Counted from the stretch's first letter, positions 44,291-53,747 are shown. The stretch: 64,000 nucleotides of DNA from Sphingobacterium sp. N143 (GCF_030325625.1 NZ_JACAIS010000013.1:1-64000); one strand, 5' to 3'. The notes: generated from the sequence alone by a model not told the origin. Program-made: numbers and translations.

Positions 44291-46420
44291 GTGAAAAACA
44301 TCATCTGTCTTTTTCTTATTTTTTGTTCCTGCCTTTTGCGGGCACACCAGTTGCGTATCCGGATAATAGATACCGCCACCAGCATATCGCTTCCTGGATC
44401 CGAAATAAAGATAAATGGGATAGATACTTTGCCCCGAAAATATGTTGGTGATAAGCAGGGAAAGGCAATTATGCTCAAAGAGGTTAGTGTTGCCGGAACC
44501 CAGGCCACCCGTGATGCCCAACATTCAGTTCATCAGGTAAAAATCCTTGATGCTGCACGTATCCGTGCGCAGGGAGCTGTCAACCTGACGGATCTGCTAT
44601 CCTCTCAAATGAATGTACGGTTGGTAAACGATAATGTCAACGGGGCCAATATCATGGTGCAGGGGCTCTCTGGTCAGAATGTAAAGATCTTACTTGACGG
44701 AATACCGATTATTGCGGGAGAAAACAATCAGCTGGATCTCAATCAGCTGGGTTTGAGCAATGCAGCAAGGGTGGAGTTCGTGGAAAATGCGATGGCTGTT
44801 CAATACGGCAGCAATGCCACCGCAGGTGTGATAAATATTGTCACTAAGGCAACCGATGGTAATAAACCGATTGAGGGCAACCTATCCGCATTCTATGAAA
44901 CAGCTGGAAAATATAATGTGGATGGACTATTGGGCATCCGATTTGGTGACAGCAGCCGACTGTCAGTCGCTTTGGGTAGGAATCAGTTCCAAGGGTTCTC
45001 TACAGATGAGAAGCCCCGGAGCAAACTTTGGAATCCTTCTTTACAGTATTCCGGAAATTTGCGCTATTTCAAAGATTGGAAAAAGTTGCAGCTTAAACTG
45101 GCGCACAATCAATTTTATGAGAATCAAATCAATAAGGGAGATCCAGATCCTGGATTTCTTTACCGTACCACCAATGATGTCGAATTTATTACCAACAGGT
45201 TTAATTCCGTCCTGGGCCTTTCCGGTGAATTATTTGATAAGTTTAAGATTGATATAACCAACAGTTATCAGCATTATAGCCGGGATAATCATGAGTATCT
45301 TGTTAACCTTACAGATGAAACCCGTAAAGAATTAAACCATGCTGACACCTGGTTTGGTAGTTATGCCTTTCGCGGAAACGGTAACTATCGACCACAGGAA
45401 GGGAGGTTGGCCTATCTGGCTGGCTATGACATTAACCTCAACCGCTCTAAAGGTCAGCATATTGACCCGCAGGGGTCATCTATGGACGATTATGGGATCT
45501 ACGGCGGTATAGGCTATCAAGTGGTGCCATCCCTGTACATACAAGCTGCCCTTCGCTGGCTGCACAACTCAAAATTCAGTGCAGATCGCATCAGTTTTCT
45601 GGGGACAAGGCTACCTCTAGTACCCGCATTAAATATCAAATACGATATTGTTGATTTGGGATCGATCCGTCTGGCGTATACCAAATCCTTTCGTGCACCA
45701 AGCTTGCGGGAGCTGTATTGGGACTTTCAGGATGCCAACCATAGCATCAATGGTAATCCAGACTTAAAGCCTGAGCTTGCGGATAATGTGACAGCGTCAT
45801 TATCCTTCCTGTGGCAACATGGCAATCATCGGTTCGGATTATCTCCAATGTTATATTACAACCACATCTTAGAAAAAATTGAGCTGGTCGATAAAGATCG
45901 AACCACCATGGAGCCACATCGTCAATATGTCAACGTGGCCATGGTTTACCAAAATATCACCCGTTTTTATACCTACGGAGGCAATCTAGGGTTTACATAC
46001 AGCTACAAAAATATTTTTAGTGTGCGCCCCGCTATTGGCCTATTGATACGCTCGGGCAGTAATTCGCTCAATACAATCTACCGTACCCCCGAAGCCAACG
46101 CAACCGTCACATACAACAATGCATGGTCGGGTGTTACCGGTTCCCTATTTTATAAATATAACGGGAAGCTTTCGCGATTTGGACTCAATGCGGAAGGCCA
46201 GCTACAGGATCGTTCACAGGGAGACTATCACCTACTGGATTTTAGCCTCGCCAGAACATTCGCGACCAAATGGTTTGTCACTCTGGGCGTAAAAAATATT
46301 GCCGGCGTGACAGAAGTGGAGCAAACGAATACCGGAAACGCCAATGGTACAGACTACAGTCCAAAGCTCCCTGTGGCACAGGGCAGACAAGCATTTTTTC
46401 GCCTTACCCGGCAATTTTAA
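44291..46420 (+). CDS. hmuR: HmuR-like TonB-dependent haem receptor
   Basis: A 709-residue outer-membrane receptor read from the GTG at 44291. The ATG at 44252 would place the start upstream of the -7 box of a clear promoter, and the GTG start gives a clean signal peptide (VKNIICLFLIFCSCLLRAHQ). A shortened CarboxypepD_reg-like stretch of only about 45 residues is followed by the plug (VNLTDLLSSQMNVRLVNDNVNGANIMVQGLSGQNVKILLDGIPI, RVEFVENAMAVQYGSNATAGVINI) and the barrel, with the FRAP and NPDL motifs (KSFRAPSLRELYW, NGNPDLKPE) seen in haem and haemoglobin receptors, although FRAP/NPDL also occur in other receptors. The adjacent HmuY and CobN-like genes make a haem role likely. Confidence 0.88.
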   Translation: MKNIICLFLIFCSCLLRAHQLRIRIIDTATSISLPGSEIKINGIDTLPRKYVGDKQGKAIMLKEVSVAGTQATRDAQHSVHQVKILDAARIRAQGAVNLTDLLSSQMNVRLVNDNVNGANIMVQGLSGQNVKILLDGIPIIAGENNQLDLNQLGLSNAARVEFVENAMAVQYGSNATAGVINIVTKATDGNKPIEGNLSAFYETAGKYNVDGLLGIRFGDSSRLSVALGRNQFQGFSTDEKPRSKLWNPSLQYSGNLRYFKDWKKLQLKLAHNQFYENQINKGDPDPGFLYRTTNDVEFITNRFNSVLGLSGELFDKFKIDITNSYQHYSRDNHEYLVNLTDETRKELNHADTWFGSYAFRGNGNYRPQEGRLAYLAGYDINLNRSKGQHIDPQGSSMDDYGIYGGIGYQVVPSLYIQAALRWLHNSKFSADRISFLGTRLPLVPALNIKYDIVDLGSIRLAYTKSFRAPSLRELYWDFQDANHSINGNPDLKPELADNVTASLSFLWQHGNHRFGLSPMLYYNHILEKIELVDKDRTTMEPHRQYVNVAMVYQNITRFYTYGGNLGFTYSYKNIFSVRPAIGLLIRSGSNSLNTIYRTPEANATVTYNNAWSGVTGSLFYKYNGKLSRFGLNAEGQLQDRSQGDYHLLDFSLARTFATKWFVTLGVKNIAGVTEVEQTNTGNANGTDYSPKLPVAQGRQAFFRLTRQF

Positions 46421-46457
46421 TTGGGGTAGGCACAGCATATTAAAGATAAATGAAATC

Positions 46458-47531
46458 ATGAATGTAAAAAAATTAAAATTCGGCAGTTTGACGCTACTCT
46501 TCCTTGTGGGCCTGGCTTCCTGTAAAAAGGACAAACCTTTTACCGAACTGGAGCCTGTTGAAGGTACCATCGTCGCAGAAGTGGGGGCGGAGCTAAAAAA
46601 TCAGATTTATTTTGATCTCAGTGAAGGCACGACTTTTACCGTTCCTGTCAATGCCTGGGATATCGCTTTTGAGAGCGAAGGTGGCTTTGTGGTTAAGGTA
46701 AACTCAGCCAAGAAATCGGGCGTGTGGAATACCGGACAGACGGATTTCAACGCTGTGACTGTGGCATCCACCACACCCGGGGCCTTTAAATTTGACAATG
46801 CGGATGACGAAAAGGGTGGAACAGCAATCGGTAAGTGGGGGACCGCCGGGCTGTCCGATAAAAAGGTGTATGTTATCAATCTCGGGCTAAATCCACCGGC
46901 ATCAACAACCTTGATCGGATATAAAAAATTTATTATAGAAGGTTTTGCCAATGACGCCTATACGCTTCGATATGCCAACCTGGATGGTTCGGATGAGAAA
47001 ACGGTACAGATCCCCGTCAACAAGAAAAAAAATTACACCTATTATTCGTTTCAGACAAATGGTATTGTCAATATTGAACCAGATAAAGGGAAATGGGATA
47101 TTTTAATTAGCGGATATACCCGTCCTGGGGGCGGCCCACCTCCGTACAGTTTTGTCATCAGCGTCGGGGTGCTTGTCAATACCTATAGTGGGGTGCGGGT
47201 AGCGGTCGATAATCCTGCCAAGGAGCTGGAGAAAACAGACAGTCCCACAGGTGCTATCAACACATTCCCATCGTCAAATAGTCGATACGAACAAATTACA
47301 GTGAGTAACTATACTGCCCTACAGCCCTCCGACAAACAATTGGTGATTGGATCGGACTGGTATCAGATTCTTCAGCCACACCGAAACGGAAATTATAAGA
47401 TTTATGATTGGAAAACCTATGTCGTCAAAGATACTGATGGCCGTTATTTCAAAATGAGGTTCCTGGCCTACAAAGGTGGGCCTAATGTAACGGTAGGTTA
47501 TCCGACTTTCGAATATAAAGAAATTAAATAA
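46458..47531 (+). CDS. hmuY: HmuY-family haem-binding lipoprotein
   Basis: A 357-residue lipoprotein from the ATG at 46458 (MNVKKLKFGSLTLLFLVGLASC, lipobox Cys22); the longer open frame starts inside the receptor gene. It shows the HmuY-like fold pattern: QIYFDLSEGTTFTVPVNAWDIAFES near the start, WDILISGYTRPGGGPPPYSFVISVGVLVN in the middle and YQILQPHRNGNYKIYDWKTYVVKDTDGRYFKMRFLAY at the end, the signature of the family. HmuY in Porphyromonas captures haem with two His; the candidate axial residues here include His in ILQPHRN, but they cannot be assigned with certainty. It lies 37 bases after hmuR and 21 bases before the CobN-like gene. Confidence 0.93.
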   Translation: MNVKKLKFGSLTLLFLVGLASCKKDKPFTELEPVEGTIVAEVGAELKNQIYFDLSEGTTFTVPVNAWDIAFESEGGFVVKVNSAKKSGVWNTGQTDFNAVTVASTTPGAFKFDNADDEKGGTAIGKWGTAGLSDKKVYVINLGLNPPASTTLIGYKKFIIEGFANDAYTLRYANLDGSDEKTVQIPVNKKKNYTYYSFQTNGIVNIEPDKGKWDILISGYTRPGGGPPPYSFVISVGVLVNTYSGVRVAVDNPAKELEKTDSPTGAINTFPSSNSRYEQITVSNYTALQPSDKQLVIGSDWYQILQPHRNGNYKIYDWKTYVVKDTDGRYFKMRFLAYKGGPNVTVGYPTFEYKEIK

Positions 47532-47552
47532 TCCTTAAAATCCATCCATAAC

Positions 47553-50500
47553 ATGAGGGTGTTTATTAACAGGCACAAACGAAGATTATTGCAGGCTTTG
47601 GCCTTGCTGCTAACGGTGGTTGCGCTATCTGCACTGAATAGCTGGTTTTTGGCTCCGACGCGAATTGCATTTGTCAATTTTCCGGAATTTCGATTATCGG
47701 CGATTAGTAAGGCCAAAGACAATCCATTTGTACAGACAGCAATATTAGCCGAAGATCAATTGGATAAAGCCGGGAAATATAGTGCAGTTTTTATATTTGG
47801 CCGTGGCTTTCATCTTGATGAGAAGCAGCAAGAACAGCTGCGCCGGGCCAGCCGTTCAGGGACAGCCATCTACGTGGACGGTGCTACTGATCCAGCAATG
47901 GATTTTACCAATCTGCAAGGCGATACATTGAAAACTGTAAAAGCCTATCTGGACTATGGTGGGGGACAAAATAATAAAAGCCTGCTCAATTATACCCGAA
48001 AAATCATTGACGGAAAATCGCTCTTTGCCCATTCTATTGTTCCCCCGGAAAAGATAGATCGCGATGTGCTGTTTCATCTGGATGAGCGGCTGACGTTCAA
48101 GAGTCCCGAACAATTTAAGAATTACGGCAAGAAGAAAGGCTTTATTAAAGACGGTGCTCCCGTCGTAGCCTTGTTAACGTCGGTACCCGGTCCCTTCAAC
48201 GCCAACCGTGATCACCTAAATAGCCTCATCACAGCATTACAGGACAAAGGCCTGAATGTATATCCGATTGCGGCATCCAGTAGCCGGGCCAAATGGTTGA
48301 AACAGCTGCGACCCGACCTTGTGGTCCTGATGCCGCATGGCCGGTTTATCCTGGACAGGCCGGACACTACAGCTGCTTGGCTCAGGGCCAATCATATTCC
48401 GGTACTGGCACCGGTCAGTGTATTTGAGCCTTATGATAAATGGAATACGGATCCCCATGGCATGACAGGCGGGCTTCTCAATATGTCCATTACGTTGCCC
48501 GAAATCGATGGTGCCGTAGCGCCTTATGCCATTGTGGCCCAGTATCGGGATGAAAATGGTTATCTGTCTTTCCGGGCAATTCCGGACAGGTTAGATAAGT
48601 TTGCGGAGATGGTGACGAAACGAATAGCGCTGAAACAGAAAGCCAATAGCGACAAAAAAATAGCGATCTACTATTTTAAGGGGCCAGGTAAAAGTGCACT
48701 GGCAGCAGCCAATATGGAGGTCGTGAAGAGCCTTTACAATTTGTTGCTACGCCTCAAGCGGGAAGGTTATCGTGTCGATGGGATCCCTGCGTCTGCCAAA
48801 GACCTTGACGCATTGATCCAACAGAACGGGGCGGTATTAGGAGCTTATGCAAAGGGGCGCATTGATGATTTTCTAGCGCAGGGAAAACCCGATCTGATCT
48901 CCACTGCCGAATATGAAAAATGGGCACGGCAAGATCTGACGGCACAGCGCTGGCAGAGCGTCATCGCGCGGTACGGCCCTGCTCCGGGCAAATACCTGAC
49001 ACTACGCAAAGCGGATAGTAGCTATATCGCTGTCGCCCGCATCCAACTGGGTAATATCGTGTTGCTGCCCCAACCCATGGCGGGCATAGGCGACGACACA
49101 TTCAAGATCGTTCATGGGACAGATCAGGCTCCGCCGCATACCTACATCGCCAGTTATCTATGGTCCCGGCATGTTTTTCATGCCGATGCGGTCATGCATT
49201 TTGGTACACATGGAAGCCTGGAGTTTACACCCGGCAAGCAAGTTGCATTGTCGAGCAATGACTGGCCCGATATGCTGATAGGCAATACACCACATTTTTA
49301 CCTCTACACCATTTCCAATGTGGGCGAAGGCATGATTGCGAAAAGACGTACCTATGCCACATTGTTCAGTTACCTGACGCCACCATTTATGCGGGGCGAT
49401 ACCTACAATGAACTGGCTTCATTGGAACAGACCCTACATAAATTTACGGGGCTGGAAGATCCAGCCGTTCAGCAGGCCTATGCCAAGTCCATATCAGTCC
49501 GCGCACGGAACATGGGGCTGTACAATGATCTTCAGATCCGGGATACGACACGTGACCTGACTATTCCGCAAGTATTACGGCTGGCTGAACACGTCGAAGA
49601 AGTCGGATCGGAGAAGGTGACTGCGGGGCTCTATACCCTGGGGGTGCCCTATACCCCCGAGCAGACGAACGCTACGGTTAGGTTGATGGCCATTGACCCC
49701 ATCGCATACGGACTGGCCAAGCTGGATGTTATCAAAGGTATCATTCCTGTTTCCAAGCTGGAGCAGCAGACTTTTATAAAAGCAAACTATACCAAGCGTG
49801 CCGAAGCTATTATCCGGGATTGGCAACAGGGCCGATCCGTGTCTTTGTCCAGCCTTGTTTCACCGGCTGATCAGGTGCGTGCCAATGCTTGGAAAACGAA
49901 AAATGCAGGCCCAAAACAGGGACATCATGGCCGGAGGCATATAGGTCTACCAGCTGAGACTGCGACTGCAAGGAAAGCGAAAGGACCTGGTCCCCGAGAA
50001 AAAGAGGAAGCTGCATTCGCAGCGGCCGTGTCAGGTATCGAAACAGCCTTGAGTCATTTGGATGCCTATCGACAGGCTTTGGTCCACAGCACAGAAAATG
50101 AATTGCAATCTGTCATGGAAGGCCTGAATGGAGGGTTTATCCTGCCTTCTGCTGGTGGCGACCCGATCAACAATCCACAAAGTCTGCCCACTGGGCGTAA
50201 TCTGTATGCCATTGACGCCGAAAAAACACCTTCCGCCGAAGCATGGGAGGTGGCCAAAATACAGGTTCAATCACTCTTGAAAAAACATCAGCAAGAACAT
50301 GGTGGGAAATACCCCAAAAAGGTAGCCTTGACGCTGTGGGCGGGTGATTTTATACAGACCGAGGGAGCTATGCTGGCTCAGATTTTCTATCTATTGGGGG
50401 TAGAGCCCGTACGGGATGCTTTCGGCCGGGTGGCAGATGTACGTTTGATGCCGCTTTCCGCCCTTGGCCGACCGCGCGTCGATGTGGTCGTACAGACATC

Positions 50501-51713
50501 CGGCCAGCTTCGCGACTTGGCGGCATCGCGCCTGGAATTGGTCAACAAAGCGGTGGCTTTGGCTGTTGCAGCCGAAGAAGCGGATAATGCTGTAAAAGCC
50601 GGGGCAGAGCTTTCGGAAAAGTTATTAAAGGAAAAAGGATTTTCTCCCCGGGAAGCCCGGGAGCTTTCTACGCTGCGCGTGTTTGGGGGTGTTAATGGCA
50701 ATTATGGAACCGGCATAACGGGGATGGTCGAAAAAGGGGACAGTTGGGCAGATCGGAGTGAGCTCGCAAAAACCTATCTGCACAATATGGGGGCGCTCTA
50801 CAATAACGACAAACATTGGGCGGAATACAAAGAAGGACTATTTGAAGTGGCCTTGCAGAATACCGAAGTCATCGTCCATCCCCGTTCGTCAAATACCTGG
50901 GGAGCTCTCAGTCTGGACCATGTTTACGAATTTGCGGGTGGGTTGAATTTAACCGTACAGCAGGTGACCGGCAATGAACCGAAGGTATATTTCAGCGATT
51001 CCCGTAATCCTTCCCATCCGAGGGTGCAGGAGCTGAAAGATGCGATTTGGGTGGAAGCACGGAGTACCATACTCAATCCCAAGTATATCGGTGAATTACT
51101 CCAGGGAGGAGCTTCTTCGGCCGAGGTATTTGCCGAAACATTTCGCAATACCTACAGCTGGAATGTTATGAAACCGAATGCGATCGATGCCGCACTGTGG
51201 AATGAACTGTACGCGACCTATGTGGAAGATAAATTACACCTGGGTACCAAGGCATTTTTTGACCGTGAAAACCCCTATGCCTTGCAGGAGGTAACAGCAG
51301 TGATGCTGGAGACCGCCCGAAAGGGGCTTTGGCAACCCACTGATAAACAGTTGCAGGAAATCACCAAACTACACCTGGCTGAGATAAAAGATCACGGAGC
51401 GGGATGTTCAGGTTTTATTTGTGGTAATGCGGCATTAAACACATTTATATCCGGTCGTTTGCAAGGTGAAGACCGCAGTGCTTATCAGGCTAAGCTGCGT
51501 GAGGCCAAAGAATCATCCGTCCGGCCCGACGCCAACAAAAAAGGACAGGTATTGACAAAGGTAGAGGAGAAATCTGCCGGCAGACAACAAACGGCTGCTC
51601 CACAGCAGGTAGATTCGTCTATTCGTAAATGGCTGATGTTTGCTGCCGTACTGTTCGTCTCTTTGGCGCTGCTGATCTGGTTTATAAGAAAAAATAATAA
51701 CCGGATACAATGA
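47553..51713 (+). CDS. hmuS: HmuS: membrane-tethered CobN/BchH-like chelatase subunit of the haem locus
   Basis: A 1386-residue CobN/magnesium-chelatase-H superfamily protein with a membrane helix at each end (residues 11-31, LLQALALLLTVVALSALNSWF, and about 1357-1380, LMFAAVLFVSLALLIWFI). CobN landmarks are present: H549-FGTHG-SLEFTPGK, NTPHFYLYTISNVGEGMIAKRR, GRNLYAIDAEKTPS, GVEPVRDAFGRV, LDHVYEFAGGLNLTVQQVTG. No CobS/CobT or BchD/I ATPase lies nearby, and no cobalamin pathway genes are present, which argues against cobalt chelation. In P. gingivalis and Bacteroides the equivalent HmuS has been linked to removing iron from haem. A Pro/Gly-rich, Lys/Arg-rich linker (about 790-815) interrupts the middle. 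Confidence 0.92.
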   Translation: MRVFINRHKRRLLQALALLLTVVALSALNSWFLAPTRIAFVNFPEFRLSAISKAKDNPFVQTAILAEDQLDKAGKYSAVFIFGRGFHLDEKQQEQLRRASRSGTAIYVDGATDPAMDFTNLQGDTLKTVKAYLDYGGGQNNKSLLNYTRKIIDGKSLFAHSIVPPEKIDRDVLFHLDERLTFKSPEQFKNYGKKKGFIKDGAPVVALLTSVPGPFNANRDHLNSLITALQDKGLNVYPIAASSSRAKWLKQLRPDLVVLMPHGRFILDRPDTTAAWLRANHIPVLAPVSVFEPYDKWNTDPHGMTGGLLNMSITLPEIDGAVAPYAIVAQYRDENGYLSFRAIPDRLDKFAEMVTKRIALKQKANSDKKIAIYYFKGPGKSALAAANMEVVKSLYNLLLRLKREGYRVDGIPASAKDLDALIQQNGAVLGAYAKGRIDDFLAQGKPDLISTAEYEKWARQDLTAQRWQSVIARYGPAPGKYLTLRKADSSYIAVARIQLGNIVLLPQPMAGIGDDTFKIVHGTDQAPPHTYIASYLWSRHVFHADAVMHFGTHGSLEFTPGKQVALSSNDWPDMLIGNTPHFYLYTISNVGEGMIAKRRTYATLFSYLTPPFMRGDTYNELASLEQTLHKFTGLEDPAVQQAYAKSISVRARNMGLYNDLQIRDTTRDLTIPQVLRLAEHVEEVGSEKVTAGLYTLGVPYTPEQTNATVRLMAIDPIAYGLAKLDVIKGIIPVSKLEQQTFIKANYTKRAEAIIRDWQQGRSVSLSSLVSPADQVRANAWKTKNAGPKQGHHGRRHIGLPAETATARKAKGPGPREKEEAAFAAAVSGIETALSHLDAYRQALVHSTENELQSVMEGLNGGFILPSAGGDPINNPQSLPTGRNLYAIDAEKTPSAEAWEVAKIQVQSLLKKHQQEHGGKYPKKVALTLWAGDFIQTEGAMLAQIFYLLGVEPVRDAFGRVADVRLMPLSALGRPRVDVVVQTSGQLRDLAASRLELVNKAVALAVAAEEADNAVKAGAELSEKLLKEKGFSPREARELSTLRVFGGVNGNYGTGITGMVEKGDSWADRSELAKTYLHNMGALYNNDKHWAEYKEGLFEVALQNTEVIVHPRSSNTWGALSLDHVYEFAGGLNLTVQQVTGNEPKVYFSDSRNPSHPRVQELKDAIWVEARSTILNPKYIGELLQGGASSAEVFAETFRNTYSWNVMKPNAIDAALWNELYATYVEDKLHLGTKAFFDRENPYALQEVTAVMLETARKGLWQPTDKQLQEITKLHLAEIKDHGAGCSGFICGNAALNTFISGRLQGEDRSAYQAKLREAKESSVRPDANKKGQVLTKVEEKSAGRQQTAAPQQVDSSIRKWLMFAAVLFVSLALLIWFIRKNNNRIQ

Positions 51714-52408
51714 TTTTTGAACTCGTACAAATTATTTTGATATGGAGCCTGCTGAATACCATCCTGCAGTATACGACCGGAGCCATGGCATGGCCTCTGC
51801 TCGGTCTGGGGCTGGTGGCCGCAGGATTCTGTTACTGGACATACCCACTTGCGGTAGAACAGAGTGTCCCGCTACTGAAAAAATTGCCCGAGGATCCTGT
51901 GTGGCTGCAAAGGATTACGGTACTTATCCTAGCGGAATTAATCTGGCGCTGGTTACTTGTGCATTCCGCATTACGGGCAGCATTGGGCTATCCAGTAAAG
52001 TGCTGGCGGGGTATTTTGCAGTACATCCCATTGCCGGGGTTGCCCGCTGCATTATTTCTGTTTCAGGTCCTTGTTTTTTATGCAGACAGCTCGATTGATT
52101 TTGAAACACTTGCCATGCAGTATGCGGTTGGGATAAGTGTCAGCCTCATTGCGATAGGCATGGTTATCCGATGGCTTTTACCCAATCGGACACATCGACT
52201 GGAACTCGCTCAGATCATGTTACTCATTACGGCAGTTTCTACCTGTCTGCTGTCAGTCAACATACAATTTGGCCAATTGGGTGCTATGGCGGATAAAGTT
52301 GCTGATTATCGCCCATTTGCCGTACTCGTCATGCTCATCCTACTGATGGGTGCTTTCGGTTATATCGTGTCAATTATTAGAAAAAAAAGAAATGGATATT
52401 TTAAATAA
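51710..52408 (+). CDS. hmuT: HmuT-like multi-pass membrane protein of the haem locus
   Basis: A 232-residue polytopic inner-membrane protein with about six membrane segments (1-24 IILIWSLLNTILQYTTGA, 26-45, 66-85, 108-128, 140-165, 170-190 and 205-223). It overlaps the chelatase gene by 4 bases (ATGA), so the two are translationally coupled, and it overlaps the next gene by 17 bases. Its position and length match the unnamed membrane protein between HmuS and the ExbB-like protein in Porphyromonas hmu operons. No enzymatic motif is seen, and the name rests mainly on context. Confidence 0.8.
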   Translation: MIFELVQIILIWSLLNTILQYTTGAMAWPLLGLGLVAAGFCYWTYPLAVEQSVPLLKKLPEDPVWLQRITVLILAELIWRWLLVHSALRAALGYPVKCWRGILQYIPLPGLPAALFLFQVLVFYADSSIDFETLAMQYAVGISVSLIAIGMVIRWLLPNRTHRLELAQIMLLITAVSTCLLSVNIQFGQLGAMADKVADYRPFAVLVMLILLMGAFGYIVSIIRKKRNGYFK

Positions 52409-52979
52409 ACTCATCTACTGGATTTCAACTGGATTTCTGGTGCCGACGGTGCTGGGACTGGTATTTTTATTCTTTCGTGCCCTTATGCTACTGGGGTCGT
52501 TTTACGGTTTTTACATGGACAGGCTGAAAACAAGGCGGCTGGTCGTACCATTGATCAGTGCACTCAGGCCACAAGATGCCCTACAATTGGATACGGCTAA
52601 ACTACCCGCATCAACTTTTAAGAGCGCACTCGAACGTATCATTGACCACCCGTTATCGTCTGTGGTACGTGAAAAGGTGCTGACTGACTATGAGCTACTG
52701 ACCCAAAAGGAACTCGATCTGGCACGTACGCTTTCTAAAGTAGGCCCTATACTGGGATTGATTGGCACGCTTATACCCATCCAGCCTGCATTGGTGGGGT
52801 TGAGCAATGGTGATCTCAGTTCGATAGCCAAAAATATGCAGGAAGGGTTTGCATCGACAATTATCGGTTTGATTATCGGAGGAATAGGTTTTATAACGCT
52901 ACAGATCAAACAACGTTGGTATAATGAAGACCTAGCGGATCTGGAGTTTGTGCATGAATTAATAAACGAGCAAAAATGA
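52392..52979 (+). CDS. hmuU: HmuU-like MotA/TolQ/ExbB proton-channel family protein
   Basis: A 195-residue membrane protein read from the ATG at 52392 (MDILNKLIYWIS). It shows the ExbB/TolQ layout: a first helix near residues 14-35, a long cytoplasmic region (KTRRLVVPLISALRPQDALQ, SVVREKVLTDYELLTQ) and the paired channel helices (about 118-142, KVGPILGLIGTLIPIQPALVGLSNG, and 150-180, EGFASTIIGLIIGGIGFITLQIK) with the typical GPILGLIGT and 'FASTIIGL' motifs. It differs from normal ExbB in sitting next to a DUF2149 protein instead of ExbD. It probably forms a proton-driven stator that powers the neighbouring chelatase or transporter (inference). Confidence 0.88.
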   Translation: MDILNKLIYWISTGFLVPTVLGLVFLFFRALMLLGSFYGFYMDRLKTRRLVVPLISALRPQDALQLDTAKLPASTFKSALERIIDHPLSSVVREKVLTDYELLTQKELDLARTLSKVGPILGLIGTLIPIQPALVGLSNGDLSSIAKNMQEGFASTIIGLIIGGIGFITLQIKQRWYNEDLADLEFVHELINEQK

Positions 52980-53317
52980 GTACCAATAGAAGAAAGAGAC
53001 GCCTCAGACGGACAGATGACGAGGCTTTGGATCCCATTGCGGCCGTTGCGAACCTGTTTGACTTCTCCTTGGTATTTGCCGTGGCGTTGATGGTCGCACT
53101 CGTGACACGCTATGGTATGTCCGAAATTTTGAGCAGGGAGGACTTCAGTATGATTAAAAACCCCGGAAAGGACAATATGGAGATCATCACAAAAAAAGGA
53201 GATAAAATAGAGAAATATCAAGCTGATAACAGCAAAGAGACCGGATCAAGCAAAGGTAAAAAAGTAGGTACGGCGTATCAGCTTGATAACGGAGAGATTA
53301 TCTATATCCCGGATTAA
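52976..53317 (+). CDS. hmuV: HmuV-like DUF2149 protein (possible ExbD analogue)
   Basis: A 113-residue protein of the DUF2149 family. An Arg-rich cytoplasmic start (STNRRKRRLRRTDDEALDP) precedes one membrane helix (about 27-46, NLFDFSLVFAVALMVALVTRY) and a periplasmic tail (NMEIITKKGDKIEKYQ, VGTAYQLDNGEIIYIPD). An Asp sits at the cytoplasmic edge of the helix, where ExbD and TolR carry the Asp used in proton conduction. It overlaps the ExbB-like gene by 4 bases. I infer that DUF2149 and the ExbB-like protein act together as a small motor complex; the family has no settled function that I know of. Confidence 0.85.
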   Translation: MSTNRRKRRLRRTDDEALDPIAAVANLFDFSLVFAVALMVALVTRYGMSEILSREDFSMIKNPGKDNMEIITKKGDKIEKYQADNSKETGSSKGKKVGTAYQLDNGEIIYIPD

Positions 53318-53361
53318 ATTCCGTTTATAACATGAGTCGAAAACCTGTTGGTCGCCTTTAG

Positions 53362-53660
53362 CTATATAATACCTTCATCCATGTCAAGGAAATTGGGAAT
53401 CATGGCCATTAACAAATCTGTTTTTTGTGTCAACATGGTATGCATTGTCCCGGGGAGTATAGCGAGTTGTGAGGCCGGCATTGACAATTCACCTAAGCTT
53501 CCGCCACCAAATAATCTATACAGCGCTATGACGTGCTCAGGCTGGATAATTTACAAAATAAAGTCTCCGTTTAAACTGTCCCAGAACTGTTGTTGCAATT
53601 CCATTAAGTCCTGTATAGTAAAAGGTTGACGAGGATGAGATTTAAGAAGTTCGTGCTGCC
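53362..53660 (-). pseudogene. 3' remnant of an alpha/beta hydrolase gene
   Basis: On the minus strand one frame reads a hydrolase C-terminus: LLKSHPRQPFTIQDLMEL, an internal stop (TAA at 53551-53553), then IIQPEHVIALYRLFGGG, SQLAILPGTMHTMLTQKTDLL, MIPNFLD and a stop at 53362. The Q-P-E-H, LFGGG, and LAILPGTMH wording is that of small alpha/beta hydrolases of this family, where the catalytic His sits at 'PGT-H'. About five residues (normally GD-D-V) are missing just after the stop, so the gene is broken. No start or nucleophile region remains. An apparent frame on the plus strand over the same bases is its shadow. Confidence 0.7.
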
Positions 53661-53702
53661 ATCAACTAGAAAAGCACCCGAAGAGGTGCTTTTCTAGTTG
53701 AT
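53661..53702. terminator. Strong bidirectional terminator
   Basis: A perfect 18-bp stem (ATCAACTAGAAAAGCACC and its complement) with a 6-base loop (CGAAGA). It lies between the hydrolase remnant and the DUF4374 remnant, and probably ended the DUF4374 gene. Confidence 0.85.
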
Positions 53703-53747
53703 CCTGATAGACTTAGGATATGAATATATGAAAATTGGATTTTTAGA

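Noticed and set aside
46344-46457. Upstream start for HmuY
   Set aside because: It overlaps hmuR and removes the signal peptide from the N-terminus.
47553-51713. CobN as a cobalamin-biosynthesis cobaltochelatase
   Set aside because: No other cob genes and no CobS/CobT are near, while hmuR and hmuY are directly upstream and the ExbB/DUF2149 pair directly downstream.
53348-53629. 93-codon plus-strand open frame after the haem operon
   Set aside because: It is Cys-rich and low in order, has no homologue-like motif, and is the exact antisense of the alpha/beta hydrolase remnant.
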